The notes: generated from the letters alone by a model not told the origin. Counted from the stretch's first letter, positions 22,519-32,660 are shown. The stretch is 64,000 nucleotides of DNA from Uranotaenia lowii (GCF_029784155.1 NC_073693.1:285110875-285174874), one strand, 5' to 3'. Translations and numbers: made by a program.

Positions 22519-22906
22519 TTGGACTTCGTTGTTTTGAGTATGTTGGAGGCCGAAGTCTGCTCTAAGAAACATGAAGGTGTGGAGGTCCTGAAGCTACATC
22601 TCGTGGCAGCCTGGGATAAAATACCACAAGAACACCAGCGGGCCTCATACGATGCGGTCCTCGACCGTCTGCGGCGAGTGGGGCTCAAGGGCGAACAAAT
22701 CGAACTTTACCAGTGAATTTTCAAAAAGTAATTTGTTTTCAAGAGAAATTGAATTAATTTGAAATAAAAAGTTGTTGTTTCGATCAATTTATATGTTTAC
22801 TTCAATGTAGCACTTCTAGTGTTTATAAAACTATTTTTGTGTTAATGCAATCGATCACTTTAGACTTCTTTTTTGTGAAGGACGTTTCACCAAAACTCGA
22901 CTTTTT

Positions 22907-23193
22907 GATTTAATTGAGTGATTAATGGCATTTCGGTGAACTATACATCCTAACAGGAAGAATATCAAATGAAAGTAATGTAAATTATAGAAAGATAGAT
23001 TAGATAAGGAAGCATGAAAGGTGTTGAAAATGAGCCAAGAGCGTGATTTGAGAAAACTTCTTGCCGCACAAGACCATTTTTCCCGCATCCTAATCTAATC
23101 TATCCGTCTATAATTTTCATCGCTTTCGTTTGATATTCTTCCTGTTAGAATGTATAGTTCATCGAAATGCCATTAATCATTCAATTAAATCAT
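22907..23193. repeat. long imperfect inverted repeat (hairpin element)
   Basis: A ~104-bp arm at 22907-23010 (including GAAGAATATCAAATGAAAG) is repeated in inverse orientation at 23088-23193 with about 90% identity by eye, around a 77-bp spacer. No coding content. It may be a foldback-type MITE or a hairpin RNA source. Confidence 0.8.
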
Positions 23194-24003
23194 AAAACCA
23201 GCGGTGATAATCTGTTTAACACAAACTCGACTTTCATATCTGCGCTTATTTTCACCAAATCTGAAATCTGAATCCAAACCGCCATGATGAGTTCATATCA
23301 CCGATTAATTTGAATCCGTGAACGACGAGCGAAAACTAATGAACGGATGAGATTAGCACATCCTTTTTCCTCAATCACCATTCATTTCCACCACTTCCTG
23401 TGTACCGTCCGATGAACTTTCATCCACTCTCAGCTGCTAGAGCTGCGAAAGCATGATACGAAACGTGCCATCAACGTGCAGCTTTATCTGTTAATATTGT
23501 TTTCTTCAAAACGTTTATGAGTATAAATCATTCCCAGCTATAATATGAAATTTGAATTTTGTAATTTTTTTAATTATCAGTCTTTTCATTTTATGAAAGC
23601 ATCAATAACAATCCAATCCCATTCTTTGACTGCCGACTGGAACCGAGTCGGTATCGATTATTTCCTGGGAGTGTCTGATTGGTGGAGCCAGTATCCTGAG
23701 GTCGTCAAAAAGGGGGAAAATCTGAGGCCATGAAGAGGCTACCGTTCGTTGGTTTGCGATTAACAAACGAGAAGATGAAAATGTTGCTTCTCGGATCCGT
23801 TGAGGCGAATGAATTTCGCTCGCCTGGTGTGAATTTGATTTCACTACTGCGCTTTCACGACTCTCTAGTTCAGAGGCGTTCGTTTGAAGGGGATCAGTTG
23901 ATATGGTGATTACGAATCGAAAATAGGTTATTCGTGGTCGTTAAATCTTCGAGAACGTTGAATTACTATTCTTAAATTTAATTTTAAAATTCTTGAACCT
24001 AGT
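23194..24003. other. no recognised gene
   Basis: AT-rich sequence with no recognisable open frame, terminal repeat or RNA gene. Ends in the CTAGT target copy (23999-24003) of BEL-2. Confidence 0.5.
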
Positions 24004-25865
24004 TGTTCGGGCTCGGCCGATGGGGGGGGTTCGGATTTCGGGGTATTTCTTCCCGTCTCTCGTCGACGGCATCCACCAGCAGCAAGAATGTCCAGGTAAG
24101 TCGTCTCCACTTAAAGCTTAGTTCTTTTAGAAATGGGACACTTTCATTTGCTAATAGCTCGTTTACTAGTAATCGTACATTCAAAATTTTGACAGCATTT
24201 TGCTGCCTGTAAAAAGTACTATCTGACCTATTTTTTTCAAAATTTTAAATTTACGCGTTTTTTATATATTTACGATGCAAGAGAAAATAAAAAAAAATAA
24301 TTTGCACAGTTTCCCTAAAAATCCATCATTATCAAATTGATGGCTTACAAAACCGTTGATTATTCAAAGAGTTATTGTGTATGAGTGGTGGAAATGTATG
24401 TAAACACTGTCAAAAATGCCCACAAAGATCAAATCAAGTATTGGAGTGAAGCACATGATCGGTAGCTACGGTTAAAGGTAATCTGGAAAGTCAAGTCTCA
24501 TACCAGCTTTCTTAATTTAGAATAAGCGAATAACTAAGGGTGGATCGCTGAGATGTCCAAAAAAAATTTCTCGGATAAGCTGAAAGTGCCTAGTAATGAG
24601 TCATTCAAACCCAACCTCAAACAACAGTTTTTTGCTAGTTCCAGAGCTCGTAAGCTGTATAGCCGATACTGAGACAGATGATTTTAGACGAACGACAAAG
24701 CTGATGAAAAACCCTATTTCTAACCAATCCAGCTTTTGAATCCTATACCATGTCTGCTCGCTGCAAGGTCCCGAGTATATCAAAGAATGTATTTGCTAGT
24801 TGTTTTGTATAAAATAAAATGATTTGCCAAAATTCTGCTCCTGTGGAAAAAAATCACAATTTTCAAAACGAAAATTTTAGTTTTCGCTGTTTTTTTTAAT
24901 CCCAAAAAGAGTAACTTTGTATGTACACTTTGCAACCTCCGATCTATACTAACCGATTATACTTCAAGTTCATTTTATGATGGTTTCACTTCGTTATTAT
25001 CAGATTTTGCCAACAGAATTTGCATTAAAAACGCTTTAAAGTGGCTCAAAAATAATCAAGTTTTGTTAATTTTGAAACAGATGTATCCACTAAATTGCCC
25101 TCAGTTTCTTTTAAAAGAGAAGTACTGAACCGACAAGTTGCAGAAATTGAAGGAGGTGAATGTAGCAATCTAAAATTCAGATTAGATGAAGTATAAGTTG
25201 GAAAAACTGATCAATATCATGAATGAAAAAAGTATGCGCCGTCCGATGGGAGGTACCAAGAATAAAGTAGATTTTTTTCCTACAAAAAACGATATTTATT
25301 TTTTTCAAATTTTTTCATGAATTACCATAAGATTACCTTCATTTCCTTCATATAAAGTATTTAGATCAAACGAATAGTATTCGAGATACACGCATTCGTA
25401 ACTGTCCCATTTCTAAAAGAACTAAGCTTTAGCACACAGCTGATTCACCCACGGGGGAGAGAATTTGTTTTCACAGTTTCGGGTTGATTAACGAGTTAGC
25501 ATCACTCAGTATGTACGATGATCGATTATATGCCACAATTACTTTCAGCCCGATTTCGGATTCACTAGAGAAAGTCGCTTAGTTGGACTTAAACTTATTA
25601 ATTTATTAGGAACGAAGTGAAATTTCGTGCTTCTAATTCAACGTTATATTCTATTCTAACTTATATCTAAAATGGCTTACTACACTATTATGTGAGAACT
25701 CTCTCGGCGTTATGTTTGGTGTTGCGAGAGAGTTAATGTTATTCTAGGGTACATGTACAGATATTGATGTTTTCGAACAAATTGATTACAGTGTCAAGTG
25801 AACATAGAGGACACATATTACAAACAGAAACAATTCAGATTTCCTGATCGGTGTAGTATCGATCA
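24004..25865 (-). repeat. BEL-2 3' LTR (interrupted)
   Basis: Matches 30246-30789 in two blocks (24004-24113 and 25432-25865) separated by a Tc1-like element and its TA duplicate. Preceded on the left by CTAGT. Confidence 0.93.
24114..25429. mobile_element. Tc1/mariner-type element nested in the BEL-2 LTR
   Basis: Terminal inverted repeats of 28 bp start AAGCTTAGTTCTTTTAGAAA and are a clean match at both ends; TA is duplicated (24112-24113, 25430-25431). The empty site is preserved in the other LTR (CCACTTAGCACA near 30351-30362), proving the insertion. The 1316-bp interior has no intact transposase, only degenerate short frames. Confidence 0.92.
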
Positions 25866-25880
25866 TTCCGGCCACCTTGA
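25866..25880 (-). other. BEL-2 polypurine tract region
   Basis: Minus-strand TCAAGGTGGCCGGAA directly precedes the 3' LTR, closely resembling the BEL-1 tract. Confidence 0.65.
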
Positions 25881-26030
25881 AACAGCTGTTTCAACCATCT
25901 TTGCGTCCGATAGGCTGCTGCATTCTTCTCGATTTGGTCAGAAAGGCACCTCGCACTGGGCACGTCGCACATCGAAGAACCTGCTTTGTCTCAGCGTTGG
26001 AACTGGTGCAGAAGCTGTGAACGATAATGG

Positions 26031-26697
26031 GACCCGGTAGATCGAACGGAGTATGATAAAGTTATAGGAACGCTAATCACCTGGTAGCGCTCCTTCAGCG
26101 CGTTGAGACACGTTCGGCGTGCTCTACCGATCTTTGCAGAATCTGCTAACGCCGTAGATAGAGTTGACCATTCTCGAAGTGGGCGTGGGGAATTGGCTAT
26201 GATGTACAATGGGCATTCTGGAATCGAGAAAAGACCCGGTAGATCGAACGGCGAAGGATAATAATATAGGAACGCTAATCACCTGTTAGCGCTCCGTAAG
26301 CGCGTTGAGCAACGTTCGGCGTGCTCTACCGATCTTGGACGATTCTGCGTTGTGGTGGCTTGGTATATTTTGACGAATACTCGATGAAAATGTTGGATAG
26401 TTGTAGGAGAGGATCTGCAATCGACAAAGAACCGGTAGATCGAACAAGAAAATGTGACAACTTGGAACGCTAATCACCTATTAGCGCTCGACATGCGCAG
26501 TGAGTCACATTCGGCGTGCTCTGCCGGTCTTTGTAGAAGGATCTCGATGATGGCGGGTACAAAAGGACGTCTAAGGAACTGTAAGCAACAAAGACCCGGT
26601 AGATCGAACGATATGGATGGAATGATAGGAACGCTAATCACCTGTTAGCGCTCCAATAGCGCGTTGAGCACGTTCGGCGTGCTCTACCGGTCTTTGT
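26031..26697 (-). repeat. four ~110-bp structured repeats (R1-R4) in the BEL-2 3' region
   Basis: Units lie at 26031-26139, 26233-26336, 26425-26534 and 26588-26697, with 53-93 bp spacers that do not look alike. Each unit is bounded by an inverted repeat: AAAGACCCGGTAGATCGAAC on one side and TCTACCGGTCTTT on the other (about 13 pairs). Inside are AACGCTAATCACCTGTTAGCG, an inner stem with a 7-nt loop, and GAGCACGTTCGGCGTGCTC, a 7-bp stem around TTCGG. The fold is therefore a multi-branch RNA or cruciform. Stem sequences are more conserved than the joining segments. No coding frame runs through them. Confidence 0.85.
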
Positions 26698-26703
26698 AGC
26701 TTT

Positions 26704-29421
26704 CTAGTTGTCGGGGTTGTCGCGTTGACCTGTTGACTGCTGGCGGTGAGTTAGATGACAATCTCGCTTGGCTGGCTTAATGACTCCATCTCGACCTGGA
26801 TGAAGCCGCGAGGCGACGGAATAAGGCCAGCTTTCCAAGGATGAGGATTGCCATGCATGGTCGTAATACCAACCAGGGTTTTCGGGAAAGTTGGAGGAAT
26901 GTAGATTCCTGGACAGTTCACTAGCTGTGATGTGCACTTCCGGAACGCGACTCCTACTGAGCCCATCAGTATCCTCCTCTGGCAGAACAGGTGCGCATAA
27001 CTCCAGACAGGTAACAGACGGCTGCTTGACCAAAGGGGCAACGTAGCAGCAGGATCCACAGGCAGCGTCTTCTCGTTCATCGTTGACCTTAGCGGCGCTT
27101 GAAGGAGTGTTAGACAGTCGACTTTGTTGAGCGACGGGACCGACGAGCAGCGTATCGTTGAGCGCGTACCCTGAATTGGGCTCACAGGATGCGTCGAATA
27201 CCACGCGTTCATTGGTGGTTTTGCTGGCTTCCTTGAGCACCGGGTGATGTGGCCGATAGCAGTGTGGATTGTTGTCAACAGGATCGATGTCGTGCTTTTT
27301 TCCGGGTTGAACGTGACTTCCAGGGATTTTGTGGTGTGCATTTCTGGTGGAGTTTCGTTGTGTGGCCTTCGTGTTCGAATCTCCAAGGGTGGTTTTGGGA
27401 TTATTGGACCGGGAATGGCGGGCGATGCATCCTTTTTTGTGGATTTGAGTGGTGGAGGGTTCAACGTCCATCCTTTGGCTCCCATCGGTGGTGTCCATTG
27501 GCCGGAACTCCCCAGGGATCGTTTCTCGGGTTTGATCAACGGTGGAGAGGAAGCACGCTCGCGGTGCGGTGGTGGAGCTGGAATCCACTTTGCCAGAAAC
27601 TGTCCAGCCAAAGAGGGTGTCCACCAAAAACGGGAGACCGTTACCAAGGGAGTGGCGTACGCCTGTGTGAAACTCATGGTAACATTCTCCACCGATGATC
27701 ATGTCGATTGTTGCTGGAACGTTGAACTGAGGATCCGCCAATGGAACCTTCGGCATTCTCCAGGCAGTTGAAGCGATCGGGGATGTGGGGAGATATGATG
27801 TTGGTTTCTTCATGACGAGGAAATCGAGTGTGGTGGAGAAGTCGCTGTTCCTGGATATGATCTTGGCAGCTAACTTGTGCTTGATACGCTTGACTGACTC
27901 TCCAATTCCGGCAACTGCGATGTCCACGGGGCTTTGACGGGTGGCGAGCTCGTTCGCCAGCTTCTTGGTGATGAAATTTGACATCGCTGCAGAATCAAGT
28001 AGAGCTCGTGCTTGGATCTTTCTGCCGTATCGGTCGACTACTAACAGCGAGACTGTCTCCAAGAGAACGGTTGAATCAGAATGCACGGAAAGATTTACTG
28101 TTGGGGGGCTAAGCAATCTACTGGGGCCTGGATTCGCTTGTACGGGATGTGGTTCCTCAGTAGAGAGTTGCTCTAGATGTGATATTTGGTGGTCGTGCAA
28201 CATGGTGTGGTGTTTTGCTTGACAAATCCTGCACAGAAACTTAGATTTGCAGGATGTTGCCCGGTGGTTTGCGCGAAAGCAATTCCAGCAAAGACTGTGC
28301 TGTGTCACAAACTCTCGCCGTTGGGAGCTTGACAGGTTCGAAAATGCTGGACATTGGTGAAGCGGATGTGTTCTCAAACAACAGTGGCATGGCGAAGTAC
28401 TGGATTGAGTTTCGGACGTAGCTGTGTTCACGACAGATCGGATGGGAACTGGTTTCTTCGTGATTTGTCCGGCCACCTTGGAAACGGTGGGCACTGAGGA
28501 ACGATGCTGGAGATCGCTGTCCACGGATTTCAACATCCGGACCTGGTGGATGAGAAACTCGATGAGCTCGTCGTATTTCACCTCGTCCTTCTGTCGAGTA
28601 TCTTGCTCCCATGCACGAATCGTCGCCGAATCCAACTTGTTTGACAGGATGAAGATGAGCGGAGTGTCCCAATGCTCGATCGGTTCGCCTAACTTCCCCA
28701 GAGCCTTAACGTGTCGCTGGAAATCATCAACCAGTGTGTTGAGGTCTTGGGCTGACTCATACTGGATCGGTGGAAGGTTGTACAGGCCTCGAAACAGCTC
28801 CTTTCTGAGGAATCGCTTGTTATCGTAACGCTTCTTAAGCGCGTCCCACGTCGACGAATAATTATCGGCTTGGATATCCACCGACTCGAACGGTTTCTTG
28901 GCTTCTCCTTCAAGCGACTGTAACAGGTACTGCAGCTTGTTGACAATCGGTATGTCCTCGTTGCAGTGAATAATCGAAATGAAATTGTCGCGGAATGATA
29001 TCCATCGCGATTCATCCCCGCTAAACTTCGGTAGATCGATTTTCGGCAACCGATGATGGAAACTGGAAGACATGCTATGAGAAGTCGATGCGTGCATGAT
29101 CGTCGAACTCAGAAGATGCTCCCTGTTTTCCAGTTTAGACAGCAAAAAACCTTTCGCTCTGCAAAATCGATCCTCGAAATCCGCCCGGAACTCCAGATGT
29201 GTCTCGAACCGTTCTTCGCTGTCACCCATCTCGATGTCGTTCTGCACGTTCAAGAAGAGTTCGTTGCACTTGTTGAGCGCCTCTAAACGTACCGCAACCT
29301 GACAACAATCCCGTTCATAGGTGAAATCCGCTACGAACTTCTCCACCACATCTCGTTCGGCACACGCTCGTCGTCTCGTTAGAAGGTCCGCTGCTAACTT
29401 TTTCTCCGCCTTGCTAGTCAT
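26704..29421 (-). CDS. gag-pr: BEL-2 Gag-protease with fused polymerase and integrase remnants
   Basis: The 905-residue frame starts at ATG 29421 (MTSKAEKK; a GTG precedes it). The Pao Gag core (LPKIDLPKFSGDESRW) is near residue 125. Zinc-knuckle motifs (CHCC, CWNCFRANHRATSC, CRICQAKHHTMLH) are near 340-420. The protease active-site loop reads ALLDSAAMSNFI near 475, and LFGWTVSGK closes it. Instead of a full polymerase there follow in-frame scraps: RVVFDASCEPNSGYALNDTL (start of reverse transcriptase), APLVKQPSVTCLELC (RNase H region) and RLHPGRDGVIKPAKRD (integrase C-terminus). The catalytic YxDD and integrase DDE are missing. The frame stays open across all deletion joints. It is an element protein, not a host gene. 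Confidence 0.88.
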   Translation of the reverse strand: MTSKAEKKLAADLLTRRRACAERDVVEKFVADFTYERDCCQVAVRLEALNKCNELFLNVQNDIEMGDSEERFETHLEFRADFEDRFCRAKGFLLSKLENREHLLSSTIMHASTSHSMSSSFHHRLPKIDLPKFSGDESRWISFRDNFISIIHCNEDIPIVNKLQYLLQSLEGEAKKPFESVDIQADNYSSTWDALKKRYDNKRFLRKELFRGLYNLPPIQYESAQDLNTLVDDFQRHVKALGKLGEPIEHWDTPLIFILSNKLDSATIRAWEQDTRQKDEVKYDELIEFLIHQVRMLKSVDSDLQHRSSVPTVSKVAGQITKKPVPIRSVVNTATSETQSSTSPCHCCLRTHPLHQCPAFSNLSSSQRREFVTQHSLCWNCFRANHRATSCKSKFLCRICQAKHHTMLHDHQISHLEQLSTEEPHPVQANPGPSRLLSPPTVNLSVHSDSTVLLETVSLLVVDRYGRKIQARALLDSAAMSNFITKKLANELATRQSPVDIAVAGIGESVKRIKHKLAAKIISRNSDFSTTLDFLVMKKPTSYLPTSPIASTAWRMPKVPLADPQFNVPATIDMIIGGECYHEFHTGVRHSLGNGLPFLVDTLFGWTVSGKVDSSSTTAPRACFLSTVDQTRETIPGEFRPMDTTDGSQRMDVEPSTTQIHKKGCIARHSRSNNPKTTLGDSNTKATQRNSTRNAHHKIPGSHVQPGKKHDIDPVDNNPHCYRPHHPVLKEASKTTNERVVFDASCEPNSGYALNDTLLVGPVAQQSRLSNTPSSAAKVNDEREDAACGSCCYVAPLVKQPSVTCLELCAPVLPEEDTDGLSRSRVPEVHITASELSRNLHSSNFPENPGWYYDHAWQSSSLESWPYSVASRLHPGRDGVIKPAKRDCHLTHRQQSTGQRDNPDN

Positions 29422-30220
29422 CACTCAACACCACTCAAATCACACGTAATTGTACCAATAAAGACCGTAAATGCCACCAACGATTGACTTTTCGGATGCG
29501 ATTTGTAAATAAAAATCTCCAAAATATTCTTATTTTATTCGAGTTGCTATCTTTTTGGACGGTACTGTAGTCAGCAACTTGTATAAACGCCACCCAGCAA
29601 TGCTACAATCGCCTCAAAATTAACAGGTAAAGCGATTTTGAAATTTTCCAAAAATCCACCAGTGTCGCTATACCTTTGTACGGTACTGTTGTCTGGCCAC
29701 TTGCCCCAATGCGTATCAGCAATGCTTCACAGTGTCTCAGAGACCACTGGAAGTGAATTCCAATTTTTCCAAAAAAACTTTCAATTTTTCAAGTGTCGGT
29801 GTATTTTTGAACGACACTGTAGAGTGCACCACCCTCAATGCACTTGCACTTCCGCCTTGAATCGACTTTTGGCCAAAAAATGCAATTTTGTTTAAAAAGT
29901 TATTAAATTTTTCCTTGTTGCAAAAGTTTTGCGCTGTACTGTGTTGCAAAATACTTGTACTGTAGTGTAATTCTCAGTTTGTTTTGATTCGACAACAAAT
30001 CATCAATCAAGTGATGAACTATTCGTGTCGGTTAGTTTAGAGCGCAAAATTTGCGGAATATTCCGTTGGCCAAGTGAAAATAGGCCACAATAGTGTTTCA
30101 AAGTGAGAAAATCACAAAGCTGGCCTACCTTGGTGTTGATTTCGTACAAACCACAACTGCTATGGCGCTCGGAAGATGGCGATTGATGATTCCTCTGCTG
30201 GTCCAGATGAGCTTCCTGTC
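29422..30220 (-). other. BEL-2 untranslated leader
   Basis: About 800 bp between primer binding site and Gag start without long frames. Comparable in position and length to the BEL-1 leader (15258-16147); packaging signals would be expected here. Confidence 0.6.
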
Positions 30221-30243
30221 CTCGAATCCGGCTCGAAGGACCA
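30221..30243 (-). other. BEL-2 primer binding site, tRNA-Tyr
   Basis: Minus-strand TGGTCCTTCGAGCCGGATT starts two bases after the 5' LTR and is complementary to the 3' end of insect tRNA-Tyr including CCA (as recalled, not searched). Confidence 0.75.
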
Positions 30244-30245
30244 AA

Positions 30246-30789
30246 TGTTCGGGCTCGGCCGATGGGGGGGGTTCGGATTTCGGGGTATTTCTTCCCGTCT
30301 CTCGTCGACGGCATCCACCAGCAGCAAGAATGTCCAGGTAAGTCGTCTCCACTTAGCACACAGCTGATTCACCCACGGGGGAGAGAATTTGTTTTCACAG
30401 TTTCGGGTTGATTAACGAGTTAGCATCACTCAGTATGTACGATGATCGATTATATGCCACAATTACTTTCAGCCCGATTTCGGATTCACTAGAGAAAGTC
30501 GCTTAGTTGGACTTAAACTTATTAATTTATTAGGAACGAAGTGAAATTTCGTGCTTCTAATTCAACGTTATATTCTATTCTAACTTATATCTAAAATGGC
30601 TTACTACACTATTATGTGAGAACTCTCTCGGCGTTATGTTTGGTGTTGCGAGAGAGTTAATGTTATTCTAGGGTACATGTACAGATATTGATGTTTTCGA
30701 ACAAATTGATTACAGTGTCAAGTGAACATAGAGGACACATATTACAAACAGAAACAATTCAGATTTCCTGATCGGTGTAGTATCGATCA
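30246..30789 (-). repeat. BEL-2 5' LTR
   Basis: 544 bp, uninterrupted, TG...CA ends, followed on the plus-strand right by the CTAGT target copy (30790-30794). Confidence 0.93.
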
Positions 30790-31153
30790 CTAGTCTTGTT
30801 GATGTTTTAAATATTAGGATAGGATCAAGATTCAATCAATTTTTTATGAAAGTTTAGAGTTTCAAAACGTTTAGATTTAAAGGACTGCTGAAATTTAGTT
30901 TCTTTGCCATCATTGTATCACTGATTATCTTTCTTTCGCTGAATTCTAACAGCTGTTACCGTTCAAAATTCAGGTTTTCAGGAGCCAACACATTACTATT
31001 TAAATACGATCAAGATAAACACTTGAATAACCAATAAGTTAAGAATTGATAGCACATTGAATTTCTACGAGCGCATTTTAACATGCATATTTTCACTTAT
31101 AATGTTTTCTTACCTCCTCCTGCAATATTAAAAAGCAAAGAAAGCAAGAAATA

Positions 31154-32223
31154 AAGGGTGTCCACGATGAAATTGCCACAAACAAGATTGATTCGCAAAA
31201 TTCGTGTTTTCATCCGATTGCCATCAAATTTGCAGGGATTGAAAAATAACTATTGAACTTCATTTTACCATTTTACTCGTTTTTTATTTACAGTCCATAC
31301 GCAAATGCCCTCACCTTGGTCTTAACCCCGGCCATAAGGTTCTGCACAACCTGTGAATCAACCGTTTTTTGCATGTAAACCCATGAGGCCAAATCCGGTC
31401 AGAAGATTGTTGGGACGTTGTGGGTCTTCAGGAGAGGAAGCAGCCGCTTCTGGAGGCACTCTTTCATTTTTTCGCAAATTTGGACATCTTCTGAGTGCGG
31501 ACATGCTCTGGAACGCTGAACTTATCCTTGGCCGTGAAAAACAGGTTGCGGGGATCTGTTTGAAGTCGGCCTTCACATATGTTTCGTCATCCATGATGCA
31601 GCAGTCAACTTTCGTCAGCATGTTGAGGTACAATTTCCTGGCACGGGTGTTGGCGGACTTGTTCTGCTTCTCGTCGAGATTAGGGGCCTTTTGTACCATG
31701 AACGTTCGAAGCCCAGCCTTAGTTTTGGCCTTCTGGACAAAACTTCGGCTTAGGTGCAGCCTCTTAGCCACATCCCGAACGGAAGCGTTCGGGTTTCGGT
31801 TGAAGGCTTCAACTACGCGGTTGTGATTTTTGGCGTTGTACGGAATACTTATTCCTTCACTTCTGGACGACACCATGGAATTCGCGATTCCCAACGATTT
31901 AGCGATGGAACGATGCGAGAGATCCTTGTTCTCGTGATGAATGCGCAGGATTTTATAACGCACGAGCTGTTCTTTCAACTCAATTTCCTCGAGTTTTGAT
32001 CACAGGACTTTAAAATTTTCTTAACCTGATGAACTAATAGTTAATTGTAACCGACAGGCTGCGTTAAAGTTAATAAAATTACAAATTACAATTACAATTA
32101 AAACTTGCAGGATGTAAACAATGCAATATGAACTAAATCCACCCAAATTTTCAGTAAATTCTACCCAACGGTAAAAAAGTTAGAGCAAATTTATAGTGTG
32201 GCAATTTCAACGTGAGCACCCTT
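31154..32223 (-). mobile_element. ITmD37E-like Tc1/mariner element, internally deleted
   Basis: Inverted ends AAGGGTGTCCACGATGAAAT (31154) and, reverse-complemented, AAGGGTGCTCACGTTGAAAT (ending 32223), each flanked by TA. Its ends differ from the element at 3225-4450, so it is a separate family. The 1070-bp length is shorter than intact copies. Confidence 0.9.
31313..31978 (-). pseudogene. ITmD37E-like transposase remnant
   Basis: Minus-strand frame from 31978 (MKEQLVRYKILRIHHENKD) shows a helix-turn-helix (RSIAKSLGIANSMVS; NASVRDVAKRLHLSRSFVQ) and the first catalytic block CCIMDDETYVKADFKQIP. After that a frameshift occurs; other-frame pieces such as FWPDLASWVYMQKTV continue the family pattern, but the region between is shortened. 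Not functional. Confidence 0.85.
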
Positions 32224-32541
32224 TAAAGGAACTAAGAATACACATGCCTTTACCTATTATTTGGAAAAAAATCATGTTAAGTTCTACGATCTACTTTCTG
32301 ATAGTTCCAAATGTGAAAATTATACAGGGTTCGTACAGCAAGCTGGAGACAAACACATTTTTTATCATGATTGAGGTGAAGGTAATGTAATTAAGGCACC
32401 TAAGCATTTAGATTTTTTTTTGCATTTGATCATGTAAGTTATTATGTGACTTTTTTCCTTGAACAGTACTTTGACCATCTTTCAATTATTTCAAGGTTCT
32501 GTCGAATCGAAAAACTATTATAAAAATGATAATTCACTTAC

Positions 32542-32660
32542 CAACAAAGTAAAAGCTTGATCGACTCTCCTCCTTAGCCATCACATTGTCATTTTCGGAT
32601 CCTGTTGTAGTAACATGTTCGTTTTTAAGGATGCTTTTCGGTACGAAGACAATGCTTTCT
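32542..32660 (-). other. possible orphan exon
   Basis: 119 bp between a good acceptor (ATTGACAG|AGAAAGC) and donor (TTTGTTG|GTAAGTG) on the minus strand, open in one frame (SIVFVPKSILKNEHVTTT). It lies downstream of the GCC2-type gene and could be an alternative 3' exon or part of another gene. No partner exon was identified. Confidence 0.3.

Larger units (their letters stand above)
19992..22716 (+). pseudogene. Tc1-like transposase broken by two element insertions
   Basis: Three coding pieces belong to one transposase. Piece one (19992-20564) has a basic helix-turn-helix N-terminus (GRRPTVVTPAMAKIVKRRLK; PDRSLRRILKDKL), an in-frame TAA at 20229, then NIVFTDEKLFTVQQL and SVMVWAGITRDEWTPL. 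Piece two (about 21541-21674) has DWVFQQDSAPAHKAKKTQLW and SSEWPASSPDPNP with the last catalytic region. Piece three (22519-22716) is the C-terminus (AAWDKIPQEHQRASYDAV). Two CACTA-like copies separate the pieces, and deleting them nearly restores continuity. The TIRs of the Tc1-like element itself were not located with confidence. Confidence 0.85.
24004..30789 (-). mobile_element. BEL-2: deleted BEL/Pao LTR retrotransposon with Gag-protease frame
   Basis: Oriented on the minus strand. The 5' LTR is 30246-30789; the 3' LTR is 24004-25865, enlarged by an inserted Tc1-like element. Without that insertion both LTRs are 544 bp. The target duplication is CTAGT (23999-24003, 30790-30794). A tRNA-Tyr-type primer site and a purine tract lie in the expected places. 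One 905-residue frame retains Gag, protease and short remnants of polymerase and integrase. Four structured ~110-bp repeats fill the space between that frame and the 3' LTR. Confidence 0.92.

Noticed and set aside
24601..24783. 60-codon minus-strand frame in the nested Tc1-like element as a transposase piece
   Set aside because: No DDE-domain or helix-turn-helix motif recognised.
26031..26697. Regular repeats considered as a CRISPR array
   Set aside because: Host is an insect; units are ~110 bp, internally structured and irregularly spaced, and lie inside an LTR element.
27244..28828. Plus-strand frames of 90-175 codons over BEL-2
   Set aside because: Antisense to the Gag-protease frame; no recognisable domain.
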